From Ephydatia muelleri (lineage: Eukaryota > Porifera > Demospongiae > Spongillida > Spongillidae): DNA of 64,000 nt. The DNA lies in contig JABACO010000001.1 of the NCBI GenBank assembly GCA_013339895.1, positions 17,504,255 to 17,568,254 of the forward strand, in the 5' to 3' direction. Shown piece by piece: positions 42,179 through 53,611 of the stretch. The number at the start of each line of letters is the position of its first letter. Position 1 is the stretch's first letter. Under the pieces are notes generated by a model that saw only the letters and a list, made by a program, of their open reading frames with translations, was not told where the DNA came from and made no database searches. Both the position numbers and the translations under genes were made by a program.

Positions 42179-44295
42179 CTTGTTTCTGGTCGGCACCAAT
42201 GAGATGGGGCAGCTGAGGCTCCATCTTCCTCCACTCAATAATATTCACCTGCTTCTTTCTAGATGAGTCTGTAACTGTTGCTGTGCCGGCCTTGAGTATC
42301 ATCTCCTTCAATGTGGCACATTCAACAGTGGCTGGAACATGGTCTGAAGTAGCCTCTGGTGGACATGTGATCAGCTCCACCCTTGAAACTGACGGGCAGA
42401 ACTCATCACATGTCACTTTGATCTCATTAATAACTGATAAGATAAGCTTGGAATAGTCGATGCCTGTTTTGTCAGAGGTGGACACTGCACACAGAAGACA
42501 TTGGAAGTCTTCTCTCATCTCAATGACAGTGGAGAACCCTTCCTTACTCATCCAGCTTATTCCCCGGCTCCACACAGTGCAGCTACGATTGTAAGGTTTC
42601 AGAGCAGGCACTAAACATGGCTCTACAGTTGGCAAGGGAAACTGATCAGCTGTTTTTGAGACAAGCACATGAAGGAAGCGTGGGGAGAAGGACTGGTTGA
42701 TATTGGTAGTGCAGATCTGCCAGATAAATGCATTATCAAGGATGGTGAAATCATCAGGTTGTGAAGCACTGACCAGGGGTGAGAAGAACAGGTCAGGACA
42801 GGAACTGCTAGGAGGCTCTTTGGATGTTGTATTGGCAGAGGTAAGTGTGATTAGTTGACATAGCTCAAATCGAACAAGAAATTGAGTAATCATATCGATA
42901 TTGTATTTTGGTTCAGGGAAGTGGCATTTGAGAATGGATATTGGGATCACTCCTGTGTTGCTGGCTATTGGAAGGTGCTCTCTAAAATTGGAAGGAGCAA
43001 ACAGAGCTCCATTGACCTTCTCAAGCAATGACTCTGGACGAAAGACTATCCAGCTGTCAACATAATTAGTGCTGCTCTCAAAGAACACGATAAAACCTTT
43101 GTCAGACAAGACCTGCAAATGTTTTGACACCTCAGTGGCATCAGTTGGTAGAACCTTCGGTTTTTCTTGGCTCAATAGGGTTAGAAGCTGAGACAAAGGT
43201 ATGGCATCTTGATCTGCAGGGACCTTGTCATTCAAGAAGGCATATATCCCGTGGCAAGTTAGAGATATGGCAGGGCACCTGAGCCTCACATCATCAATAG
43301 TACTATGCAGTAATGATAAAAAGCTACCAAATACTTTTCCTCTAAAAGATGTGACATTAAGAGCTGTAAACTGAACAAAGATGTGCTGCTTGATGGCATC
43401 CCTAGCTACCTGCTCTATTTGAGTACGTAAGAACTCTAACTTCCCCTTATCACTGATACAATCTGCATGGGTGCCTACCACAATGATGGAGGATTGCTGT
43501 GAGCAATTGCTGCACACATTGCCAATCAATGCAGACCAATAGTACAATTGTGCAGTGATGTCCTTTATGGTGAGCAGGAGATTGACCAGCAGAAGGAAGA
43601 TGGAGGGAGTGGTATTTGAGATGTGCTCCAATATAGAGGAATGGCTGCCCGGGAGAAAAAAACGGCGTTATCGCGCGTTATCGCGCTTGAAAAACGGCCA
43701 TAACAACGCCAAATTACGCGGTCTTCAAAACGCTGTATCTTCTTGATTGTGCAATATAGTGGAGCTGCATTTTGCACATTTACAAAGCGGTCCTGTGTCT
43801 GTAGAAGTCCAAAGATGGTTTAGTTTGCGATGCATCGTTCGGAAGATATTCACAATCAACTTAGAGCAAGATTTCGCGGGCTTCAAGTACAAAACCCCGC
43901 GAAATCAAGCCCTTTACTTGAATGTGAATATCTTCGGAACGATGCATCGCAAACTAAACCGTCTTTGGACTTCTACAGACACAGGACCGCTTTGTAAATG
44001 TGCAAAATGCAGCTCCACTATATTGCACAATTAAGAAGATACAGCGTTTTGAAGACCGCGTAATTTGGCGTTGTTATGGCCGTTTTTCAAGCGCGATAAC
44101 GCGCGATAACGCCGTTTTTTTCTCCCGGGTGCTGTAATATTCCCTGTGTCCAGCTAGGTCGTATATGGTCATGTTTGCTTTTGAACTCTTAACACGATGA
44201 GAGATGATTCCAGCCGTCAAGGCCTTTACCGGTTTGCTCATTTGCTTTTCTGTTAAGGCCTTTACAGGTTTTCTCATTTGCGTCATAGCGGGGTG
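42179..44295 (-). pseudogene. Roco GTPase: ROC-COR exon split by a foldback element
   Basis: Read on minus, the exon opens at 44295 (acceptor GTAATTCAG, phase 0) and ends at CAAG/GTACC (42179, phase 1). Part one (44295-44130) has the ROC segment ending in the G3 motif YDLAGHREYYS. Part two (43647-42179) continues with SNTTPSIFLLLVNLLLTI, the G4-like VGTHADC, and a long COR region (EVSKHLQVLSDKGFIVFF, SWIVFRPESLLEKVNGALF). Between them lies the 482-bp element at 43648-44129. The exon lengths minus a 2-bp duplication give a total that fits the splice phases exactly, so the coding exon was uninterrupted before insertion. COR mediates dimerisation of Roco GTPases. As assembled this allele would not make full protein. 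Confidence 0.85.
43648..44129. mobile_element. 482-bp palindromic element inserted in the ROC exon
   Basis: Both ends are CCCGGGAGAAAAAAACGGCG and its reverse complement. The arms mirror each other for about 220 bp (ACGCGGTCTTCAAAACGCTG, GCATCGTTCGGAAGATATTC and others), meeting near 43890. There is no coding capacity. A 2-bp CA (or overlapping GCA) duplication flanks it. No GT or AG is correctly placed at its borders to let it be spliced out exactly. Confidence 0.92.
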
Positions 44296-44299
44296 CTGA

Positions 44300-45190
44300 A
44301 TTACAAGAGATATTATTCAATGTGTATAGCAGCATGATGTCATGTCTTACTGCTATACTGATGAGTTATTGTTTGTAATATTAATGAAAGGAGAAAAATG
44401 CATAATTAGATACATATCCAGACATAAATCACTATCATCGTTGATTGTAGTCAATTGAGTAAATTAACCAAATTAATTTCTAGCCATTCATTTTAGCTTA
44501 AAGTGATGACTCATACATGTACTCAAGTTATACTTATAATGAATATAGCGTTTGTTGTTTGCAATGATTTTTATAATAAATCATAAGAATATGAACAAAT
44601 ATACGAGCTTCGTATAGCACAAAAAATGAAACAAAAATAAGGCAAAAAATTGAAATAAAGGTTTTCCCTCTCCATAGGCCAAGGACCTAGTCAATACTAT
44701 TATCTTTAGTTACCCAACATCATTGTTGAGCTATTCTTCATTTTTGGGTACATTACTCCAATGTCTATTGTCCTGGATGTTCACCACGAGGGACAAGTGT
44801 GTCCCATGGGGGACACAACTTCAGATTGATGGCGCTTTGTCACGGTGGAGCATTGCTGAATGCCATGTTTATAACGTACTTTAAACCCTAGTCGAAAGTA
44901 ATTGGGGCTAGATTTATATATCTTTTTTTAAACATTTTTGAACATCTTGTATTTTGCAATTTGTATTTACCAAACGTTTGGCTGCAATGAAAGCTTATGT
45001 AAATCTTGGTCTGAGAATGAGTCCGTGGAGTTGATAATAGATCGAGTTCTGTGTGTTTAGGCTGTTGCAGTACAGCTATACGATGAAGATTACGATGAAG
45101 ATATGGACTGCCGGTAGACACCGACAGTCATTTGTGTGAACTAAATATGCGTGCCTATTCAAAAAATGCCATGTATTTTCTGAATTGGGA
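44300..45190. other. Roco gene intron, left part; nothing recognised
   Basis: AT-rich sequence between the ROC exon and the P-loop exon of the minus-strand Roco gene. No repeat or exon is evident. Confidence 0.5.
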
Positions 45191-45196
45191 AGGTCC

Positions 45197-45392
45197 ACCA
45201 CTTTTACTACATAGCCAAGCCAACAACACCCATCATATGCTACAGTTGCATAGCCCTTGATCGATGACAGTGGATGGGTCTCAACATGTGCAACTGCTGT
45301 AATGCACACTCTTTCACTGTCATCGATCAAGGGCTATGCAACTGTAGCATATGATGGGTGTTGTTGGCTTGGCTGTGTAGTAAAAGTAGTAG
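45197..45392. repeat. Inverted duplication with 76-bp arms
   Basis: The arm 45197-45272 (ACTTTTACTACATAGCCAAG ... TCGATGACAGTG) is repeated inverted at 45317-45392 with about one mismatch, around a 44-bp spacer. The right arm is part of the coding-like module that continues to 45690; the left arm is a truncated inverted copy of its start. Confidence 0.9.
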
Positions 45393-45690
45393 ACATGGAA
45401 GCTCGAGTTGTAGAAGTGAATTTCCTCATCCACAATTGCCTTCAAATTCATATGGGCATCCACAGTGTCAGGATGTGATGAAAGTTGACCCGTCAGACAT
45501 ACTTACACTTGTGAGCCCCTCGACAGCTACAGGACGCATATATTACTTAACAGCCAAGGAAGTTGCAGCAGCAACCTGTGCACTTACAGCAAAAGCTGAG
45601 TATCCATATACTCGCTTACATTTTGTTGTATTTAGTGTGTGTAGTGCCTTGATGTATTCATGGTTTACATTGCAATTTAAGTAAGATACA
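45318..45690 (+). pseudogene. Conserved 'VAYDG' module of a repetitive gene family
   Basis: The frame reads GYATVAYDGCCWLGCVVKVV, then with a one-base shift PQLPSNSYGHPQCQDVMKV, DPSDILTLVSPSTATGRIYY and LTAKEVAAAT. I recall the pattern VAYDGxWWLAxV...FLHPHGP...DIL at the carboxyl end of uncharacterised repetitive genes in cnidarians and sponges, from memory only. It lies in the Roco gene intron, opposite strand. The frame change and missing body suggest a fragment brought in by a mobile element. Confidence 0.45.
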
Positions 45691-45699
45691 TGCAGTTAC

Positions 45700-47400
45700 T
45701 TGTTCCGATCCCAGAATGATCTTTTTTGAACGAGCGCTGCGCATTACTTGTAACAATGATAAGGTATTGGGGGCTAGTTGTTTACAGTTGTTACTGCTGG
45801 GGCCAATATTTTGATAGTTGTGGTTTGGCCACTTAGCAACACCTCTGTGATAGCCACCTTATAAATGGCTGCCTTACACAAAAATATTTGTGGTTCTCAG
45901 TGGTTATTAACAATTAACTTTTTTATTGTACATAAATGTTCATTATAATGTACCACATGATATTATAAAGTAAATTGCGCAATTATGAAGTTTCTGCACA
46001 CAGTAATTATGAGATCTACCTTACAAACCAATACACAGTTTAACCCTTTCATTTCTCATTGAAATGCTCGACACAGTAACATTGTACTTATCAGGCCCTT
46101 CGATTTGGTGCCATGCATGCAGCAGTTTTCGTAGTGTGTACCAAGATAAAACACTGCAAAGTAGAGTTTATCAGTAATCTAATCAATTATTCAACGCCGA
46201 GTATTTCATCCCAGCACCTCTTATATAAAGACAAACTACCATAAAAAATTTGAACATAAAACTACAACATAAATACTGCCTGGATTATTTTTTAGATATT
46301 TATAATCAAACTCTACACAATTGGGACATGGTGTCTTGTATGTTTTGGCTGACGCCCCCCCCCCCCCCCTTCCTTTCACCTTTGATTTTAATCGTTAAGC
46401 TTTTCACAAGGATTAGGCATGCCCTATTTTGCATGTACATGTATCAGACACTTACGAATGCTACAAACAATATGTTATTGTTATATCGCTTCAGTGTGAA
46501 CTTAAATGCATGAAAATTGTCAACAAGCCCCACCCTCCCCCTGACAATTTAGATACCGCATACCGTGTTCCCCATACACATAAAACTATTACATAATTAT
46601 AACGGATGGTGTCTTACATGTTTTGGTCAACTCCTCCCACCCACCTCCCCCTGATTTTAATCGTTTATGCTTTTCATTCCCTTTTCACAACAAACCAGGT
46701 GTGTCCCATGTCAAATGGTGTGTCTGATGGCCTTCTCTTTAGCATATGCCAAGATTTAGGAGTATTACATTTAGCTAATGCCATCTTCCATCACACACTC
46801 ACCTCATCACCTCCACCTTCTTCACTCATGGACTGAGAGCATTCAATTATGGCCTATGCAGAACGAATGAGGGAAATTCTAAAGACAGTGCACACCATAT
46901 TCAGCACTCTACATGTAAATCTATGTTGCCACCAAGCGCAATGTACAACATGCTGTGGAAACACAATGATGTGCTACAATACCCAGACTTTCAGAAAACA
47001 TGAACACAGAACGAGATGGACATGAAGAGTGCCAGGACAGTACGGTTAGGGGACTACATGTACATGTACATGCAAAAGCATAATACTCAGCTACATCATT
47101 TTACATGTGCAATGAAATGTCTGTCACTGTGAACACAAACATGGAAGTGGGCTTCAGAAGGCTGAAGTTCCAGAACAATAAAACAGGATGCAAATCCCGC
47201 AAACCTATAAAACCCCAGCTGCTTTAACCTCAAACTACACTGTTTCCCCAACTTGAAACCTTGTTTCTGTACCAACACCACCTCTTATCTCTATGTACAA
47301 CATACTCTCTCAATGAATGAGAAGCTCTTTTAATCACTTGTTCAATAGAGTATCACTAATGACACTGTAAACTGTGAAGATGTCAATACACCAAGTGTGC
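45700..47400. other. Roco gene intron, right part; diverged duplication
   Basis: A block near 46325-46400 (GGTGTCTTGTATGTTTTGG ... TTTGATTTTAATCGTT) is repeated in diverged form at 46605-46665. A C run at 46357-46368 interrupts the first copy. No exon is recognised. Confidence 0.5.
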
Positions 47401-47405
47401 CTCAC

Positions 47406-47660
47406 CTCTGTGAGGGTGCTTTTCCCAGCACCACTGTCCCCACACATGATCACTTTCCCATATGTGTGAACAGGAAAGTCTTCACAGCTGGTAGTGTACT
47501 TCTGAAGCACTGTTAATACTTCATAGTGACTAGCTAGCTTCAATGGTGTTTGGCCACTAAGGTTCACAAGGTTAGCATCAATCCCTGGTACAGATAGGAG
47601 GAGCCGTACACACTCTCCATGACCTCTCTGTGCAGCCCAGTGTAATGCAGTATCACCATC
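47406..47660 (-). CDS. Roco protein exon: ankyrin repeat plus ROC P-loop
   Basis: A 255-bp exon, phase 0 at both ends (acceptor CTCTGTAG, donor GAG/GTGAGG). It encodes an ankyrin repeat (DGDTALHWAAQRGHGECVRL), a short second helix pair (LSGQTPLKLASHYEVLTVL), then the start of the ROC GTPase domain with the P-loop GDSGAGKST. The next exon (42179-44295) carries G3 and G4. ROC domains bind GTP; ankyrin repeats are protein-binding. The intact P-loop shows this part is not decayed. Confidence 0.9.
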
Positions 47661-48190
47661 CTACAGAGATTAGACACTTTCACCATACACACTACTAATA
47701 TGGTCCATTATCTATACATAATGATACCAATCTACAAATGTACAAGACACAATCCTCATAAAAGGAAACCCATACAAGTGTAATGAACAGTACTACAAAT
47801 CCCTGTGCAGACTAACCTTCTTCTGTCACCCCCTACCCTCCCCCCTCCGCTAGTTACAAAAAACCCAACCATACAACCACACACATGTTAGTGTTCACTA
47901 GCAATTAACTGCACACATTGAGCACATGACTGGAGGGAAGGCGCCATCTCCCCCCCCCCACACACACACACACACATTTCCCTCTCTCCCAACCTCTGGA
48001 GATAATTCCCTTACACCCCGTCCGGTGCCCCTTTCCTCATCCCTCTGCCATCTCCGTCCCCTCCTACCCTTCCCATATGTCCTCCCACTCCCTCCTCCCC
48101 TGGTCATAATTATAGTCTCCACCTCTGAGTACAGCCTCACATCAGGATACAAGTCACCAAGGGTCATTGGGCTGGACTGGTACTACTTAC

Positions 48191-48289
48191 CTTATCCTGA
48201 TCATTAACGTGTGCCCCAGCTGATACCAATATCCTCACAACCTTTGCATGGCCTTTCTCACATGCCACCATCAGTGATGAGTATCCATC
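48191..48289 (-). CDS. Roco protein single ankyrin-repeat exon 5
   Basis: A 99-bp, phase 0-0 exon coding exactly one 33-residue repeat: DGYSSLMVACEKGHAKVV, then RILVSAGAHVNDQDK. Acceptor CTCTTCAG, donor AAG/GTAAGT. It is the most diverged from the other four copies and lies nearest the P-loop exon. Confidence 0.88.
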
Positions 48290-49088
48290 CTGAAGAGATG
48301 AATGTATGATTATGGACATTCCAGAAACATCCCACCACACAATTCCTCATCATGATAGTCACATAGGACTCACCCACAGATGAGCAACAAACAAATTGGA
48401 TCAAGAATGAGTCATTGGGGTACAAAGGTGTGGAGATGTGAGAGGGGAGGTTGGTCTGGGGAGGAGGCATGGAAAGGAAAGGAAATCAGAAAATAGTATT
48501 AGTCATGTGTCTCCAGTCTCCCAATGCCTATCCACACTGATAGCACTCTACACGTCTGTACAAGACACATACATTTAAATAGAAACATACAAGTGCACAT
48601 CATATCTGATGATAATGGGCCACACACTCCCACAGGTACTTGAGGAGGCTGGTGTTACAACTGTACATCAAGTGCACAAGTCACCAAGTGTTATTGTGCT
48701 AGTAGCCTCCGCTCTGTTCCCCCAGGCTAGTTCCCCTACACTTCTCCCCTCCCTCTTTCCCACTACCCATTCCATGTTCCATCTGAAGCTCCCCTCATCT
48801 CTCCCAATCCAGAAACATCCCACCACACAATTCAAATTTCCCCATTAAGTCGCAGAGGACACACCTACAGATGAGCAAATAATTGGATCATCACCCTGCC
48901 ATTGCCATCCCCTCCAACCCTTCCCATATGTCCTCCCACTCCCTCACCTCACCCTCCCACCTCCCCCCATATGGCCCTCCCACTCCCCCCTCTCCCCCTG
49001 GTCATAATTATAGTCTCCACCTCTGAGTACAGCCTCACATCAGGATACAAGTCACCAAGGGTCATTGGGCTGGACTGCTACTACTTAC

Positions 49089-49187
49089 CTTATTCTGATC
49101 ATTAACGTGTGCCCCAGCTGATACCACTATCCTCACAACCTCTGCATGGCCATTCCCACATGCCCACATCAGTGATGACCCTCCATC
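49089..49187 (-). CDS. Roco protein single ankyrin-repeat exon 4
   Basis: A 99-bp, phase 0-0 exon: DGGSSLMWACGNGHAEVV, RIVVSAGAHVNDQNK. The acceptor region (TCCATCCTGAAGAGATGA on plus) is itself duplicated just upstream (49183-49219), giving two possible acceptors 18 or so bases apart. Confidence 0.88.
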
Positions 49188-49972
49188 CTGAAGAGATGAG
49201 GTTCCATCCTGAAGAGATGAATGTATGATTATGGACATTCCAGAAACATCCCACCACACAATTCCTCATTATGATAGTCACAGAGGACACACCCACAGAT
49301 GAACAACAAACAAATTGGATCAAGGATGAGTCATTGGGGTACAAAGGTGTGGAAGTGTGTGGGGGGGGAGGTTGATTTGGGGAGATGGGATGTGAAAGGA
49401 GGGTAAATCATAAAATAGTATTAGTCATGTAACCATAGTTACCATACACTAACCCAAATGTGTTTACATAGTGAATACATATATGCCTATACATAATGAT
49501 AGCAATCTACAATGTACAAGACACAACCCTCATAAAAGGAAACCCATACAAGTGTAAAGAACAGTACTACAAATCCCTGTGCAGACTAACCTTCTTCTGC
49601 CCCCCTACCACCCCCCCCCCCTCCGCTAGTTACCAAACCCAACAATACAACCACACACATGTTAGTGTTCACTAGCAGTTAACAGCACACATTGAGCACA
49701 TGACTGGAGGGAAGGAGCCATCTCGCCCCCCCCCCCCCCCCACACACACACACATTTCCCTCTCTCCCAACCTCTGGAGATAATTCCCTTACACCCGGTC
49801 CTGTGCCCCTTTCCTCATCCCCCTGCCATCTCCGTCCCCTCCTACCATTCCCATATGTCCCTCCCACTCCCCCCTCTCCCCCTGGTCATATTTATAGTCT
49901 CCACCCATGAGTACAGCCTCACATCAGGATACAAGTCACCAAGGGTCATTGGGCTGGACTGGTACTACTTAC

Positions 49973-50071
49973 CTTATCCTGATCATTAACGTGTGCCCCA
50001 GCTGATACCAATATCTTCACAACCTCTGCATGGTCATTCATACATGCCCCCATCAGTGATGAGGTTCCATC
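49973..50071 (-). CDS. Roco protein single ankyrin-repeat exon 3
   Basis: A 99-bp, phase 0-0 exon: DGTSSLMGACMNDHAEVV, KILVSAGAHVNDQDK. Same splice sites and intron context as the other copies. The usual GH of ankyrin helix 1-2 is DH here. Confidence 0.88.
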
Positions 50072-50858
50072 CTGAAGAGATGAATACATGATTATGGACA
50101 TTCCAGAAACATCCCACCACACAATTCCTCATTATGATAGTCACAGAGGACACACCCACAGATGAACAACAAACAAATTGGATCAAGGATGAGTCATTGG
50201 GGTACAAAGGTGTGGAGGTGTGGAAGGGGAGGTTGGTCTGGGGAGGAGGCATGGAAAGGAAAGTATATCAGAAAATAGAATTAGTCATGTGTCTCCTCCA
50301 GTCTCCCAATGCCTATCCACACTCTACACGTCTGTACAAGACACATAAATAGAAACATACAAGTACACATGATATCTCATGTCCCACAGGTACTTGAGGA
50401 GGCTGGTGTTACAACTGTACATCAAGTGCACAAGTCATCAAGTGTTATTGTGCTAGTAGCCTCCGCTCTGTTCCCCCAGGCTAGTTCCCCTACACTTCTC
50501 CCCTCCCTCTTTCCCACTACCCATTCCATGTTCCATCTGAAGCTCCCCTCGTCCCTCCCAATCCAGAAACATCCCACCACACAATTCAAATTTCCCCATT
50601 AAGTCACAGAGGACACACCCACAGATGAGCAACAAATTGGATCATCACCCTGCCATCTCCGTCCCCTCCTCCCACCTTCCCCCCCCCTCCCCCCATATGT
50701 CCCTCCCACTCCCTCCTCCCATCTCACCCTCCCTTCCTCCATATGTCCCTCCGACTCCCCCCTCTCCCCCTGGTCATAATTAGTCTCCACCTCTGAGTAT
50801 AGCCTCACATCAGGATACAAGTCACCAAGCGTCATTGGGCTGGACTGGTACTACTTAC

Positions 50859-50957
50859 CTTATTCTGATCATTAACGTGTGCTCCAGCTGATACCAATAT
50901 CCTCACAACCTCTGCATGGCCATTCCAACATGCCCCCATCAGTGATGACCCTCCATA
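50859..50957 (-). CDS. Roco protein single ankyrin-repeat exon 2
   Basis: A 99-bp, phase 0-0 exon: YGGSSLMGACWNGHAEVV, RILVSAGAHVNDQNK. The leading D of the repeat is Y in this copy. Confidence 0.88.
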
Positions 50958-51744
50958 CTGAAGAGATGAATGTATGATTATGGACATTCCAGAAACATCC
51001 CACCACACAATTCCTCATTATGGTCAGAGGACACACCCACAGATGAGCAACAAATTGGATCGAGGAGACATTGGGGTACAAAGGTGTGGAGATGTGAGAG
51101 GGGAGGTTGGTCTGGAGAGGAGGCATGGAAAGGAAAGTATATCAGAAAATAGTATTAGTCATGTGTCTCCTCCAGTCTCCCAATGCCTATCCACACTGAT
51201 AGCACTCTACACATCTGTACAAGACACATCAATAGAAACATACACGTGCACATCATATCTCATGATAATGGGCCACACACTCCCACAGGTACTTGAGGAG
51301 GCTGGTGTTACAACTGTACATCAAGTGCACAAGTCATCAAGTGTTATTGTGCTAGTAGCCTCCGCTCTGTTCCCCCAGGCTAGTTCCCCTACACTTCTCC
51401 CCTCCCTCTTTCCCACTACCCATTCCATGTTCCATCTGAAGCTCCCCTCGTCCCTCCCAATCCAGAAACATCCCACCACACAATTCAAATTTACCCATTA
51501 AGTCACAGAGGACACACCCACAGATGAGCAACAAATTGGATCATCCCCCTGCCATCTCCTTCCCCCCCTACCCTTCCCATATGTCCTCCCACTCCATCCT
51601 CCCACCTTCCCCCTCCTCCCCCCATACATCCCTCCCACTCCCCCCCTCTTCCCCTGGTCATAATTATAGTCTCTACCTCTGAGTATAGCCTCACATCAGG
51701 ATACAAGTCACCAAGTGTCATTGGGCTGGAATGGTACTACTTAC

Positions 51745-51843
51745 CTTATTCTGATCATTAACGTGTGCCCCAGCTGATACCAATATCCTCACAACCTCTG
51801 CATAGCCATTCCAACATGCCCCCATCAGTGATGGGAATCCATC
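51745..51843 (-). CDS. Roco protein single ankyrin-repeat exon 1 in this block
   Basis: A 99-bp, phase 0-0 exon: DGFPSLMGACWNGYAEVV, RILVSAGAHVNDQNK. It is the most upstream ankyrin exon seen before the transposon stack. Further copies probably lie beyond the window, since the array's intron sequence resumes at 63833. Confidence 0.88.
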
Positions 51844-52729
51844 CTGAAGAGATGAATGTATGATTATGAACATTCCAGAAACATCCCACCACACAATTCC
51901 TCATTATGATAGTCACAGAGGACACACCCACAGATGAACAACAAACAAATTGGATCAAGGATGAGTCATTGGGGTACAAAGGTGTGGAGGTGTGGAAGGG
52001 GAGGTTGGTCTGAGGAGGAGGCATGGAAAGGAAAGTATATCAGAAAATAGTATTAGTCATGTCTCTCCTCCAGTCTCCCAATGCCTATCCACACTGATAG
52101 CACTCTACACATCTGTACAAGACACATAAATAGAAACATACAAGTGCACATGATATCTCATGTCCCACAGGTACTTGAGGAGGCTGGTGTTACAACTGTA
52201 CATCAAGTGCACAAGTCATCAAGTGTTATTGTGCTAGTAGCCTCCACTCTGTTCCCCCAGGCTAGTTCCCCTACACTTCTCCCCTCCCTCTTACCCACTA
52301 CCCATTCCATGTTCCATCTGAAGCTCCCCTCGTCCCTCCCAATCCAGAAACATCCCACCACACAATTCAAATTTCCCCATTAAGTCACAGAGGACACACC
52401 CACAGATGAGCAACAAATTGGATCAAGGATGAGTCATTGGGGTACAAGATGTGAGAGGGGAGGTTTGTCTGGGGAGGAGGGATGGTAAATCAGAAAATAG
52501 TATTAGTCATGTTACCATAGTTACCACACAAATGTGTTTACATAGTGAATACATATATAATGATAGCAATCTACAATGTACAACCCACTTTAAAGGAAAC
52601 CCATACAAGTGTAAAGAACAGAACTACAAATCACCCTGTATTGCTGCACAGACTAACTTTCTCCTGCCCCCCCACCTAGTTCCCAGACCCAACCATACAC
52701 GTGTTAGAGTTCACTAGAGGTAACACCAT

Positions 52730-53399
52730 AATGGGACTGGGGCTCCTCCCCTCACCTCTGGACATAAAGGTAGAGTTTAGGTACAGTGGTAGTTTAATGC
52801 AGAGAATTGCTCTGTCTTATGTAGTGCTACTAAGCTGACTATAGGGAAAGCTTGCTGTTGCTAAGGCCAAGATGTAAACATTTGTTCCTACCAATGAACG
52901 ATCCTAACCAATCATACGCTGGACATTTGTGCCCAATAGCATTGCAGGGCATCCATTTCCCCTACCACACTCCCTTATCCAATCAAATCATCCCAAACTG
53001 TTGTCGATATGGTCCTGGATTTATATTTAAGTGAGGGCTCCATGGGTGCATCACTCCAGTCATAGCCTTGACTGCGGCCAGTTGCTCACCCACCCTCCAG
53101 GGATAACTTGTGAACCTTAACCTGCGAGGCATTGCATTTGCGTCTCACCCAGAAGCATCATTCACCAGTCGGAAAAAAGATGTGCTGGTTGAGCGTCCGT
53201 TCCAGCACCTGCAGGAGTCCAGGTGAGCAGGCGAGGATGTCAGCAGCAACTCTGATTCCTCGACATCAAGCAACGAATCCCGTCACCTTGCCGTGGATAC
53301 ATGGTCAGTAGCCACACACCCCACCAAAGGCGAGGCACTGGCGTACTCACCACCCGGCCCCAGCGGACTTGGCTGTTGGCGACATAGCATCAATGCCTT
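52730..53399. other. Left flank of DIRS relic; possible 5' part
   Basis: This sequence separates the ankyrin array from the recognisable DIRS reverse transcriptase. A GATTTATATTTAAGTGAGGG stretch near 53018 could be a promoter-like region. No frame is recognisable; it may be the degraded end of the DIRS element. Confidence 0.35.
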
Positions 53400-53467
53400 C
53401 CATTTGGTCTACGTTCAGCCCCTGCCCTCTTCAATCACTATGCTGAGGCACTCAACTGGATCATGGC
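53400..53467 (+). pseudogene. DIRS-type reverse transcriptase, left fragment
   Basis: The frame reads PFGLRSAPALFNHYAEALNW then IMA, the conserved palm segment before the YLDD catalytic box. It stops at the gypsy 2 insertion and continues in frame at 62325 after the ATGGC duplication. Confidence 0.75.
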
Positions 53468-53594
53468 TGTCATATTATTATATGGACGTTCGCGCATGCG
53501 TAATACAGAGTACTTAACGAGATGATATCGTGTAATAATCAGTTGATATACTCAAATTGTCAGACTCCGCGATAGCCTACGTGGGTATATCACA
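53468..53594 (+). repeat. 5' LTR of gypsy element 2 (127 bp)
   Basis: Begins TGTCATATTATT and ends TATATCACA. The matching 3' LTR is split into 57607-57668 and 62260-62324 (62 + 65 = 127 bp). Flanked by target duplication ATGGC (53463-53467 and 62325-62329). Confidence 0.95.
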
Positions 53595-53611
53595 TTGGCG
53601 ACGAGGGTGGG
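53595..53611 (+). promoter_or_regulatory. Primer-binding region of gypsy element 2
   Basis: TTGGCGACGAGGGTGGG follows the 5' LTR directly and shares TTGGCGACGAGGGTG with the same position in gypsy element 3. The tRNA was not identified. Confidence 0.6.

Larger units (their letters stand above)
47690..52720. repeat. Tandem array of ankyrin exon plus intron units
   Basis: Exon left borders are 48191, 49089, 49973, 50859 and 51745: spacings 898, 884, 886 and 886. The introns are also nearly identical. They include a CCCCTGGTCATAATTATAG block before each exon, and a GTACTTGAGGAGGCTGGTGT block found at 48637, 50390, 51290 and 52170. An ACAAGACACAA/CATAAAAGG block occurs near 47740, 49520, 52580 and again at 63945. 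Plus-strand frames repeated through the array are intron sequence copied with the unit. Confidence 0.93.

Noticed and set aside
47926..48207. Plus-strand proline-rich frames in the ankyrin array
   Set aside because: They overlap the reverse of CT-rich introns and ankyrin exons; shadows of the minus-strand gene.
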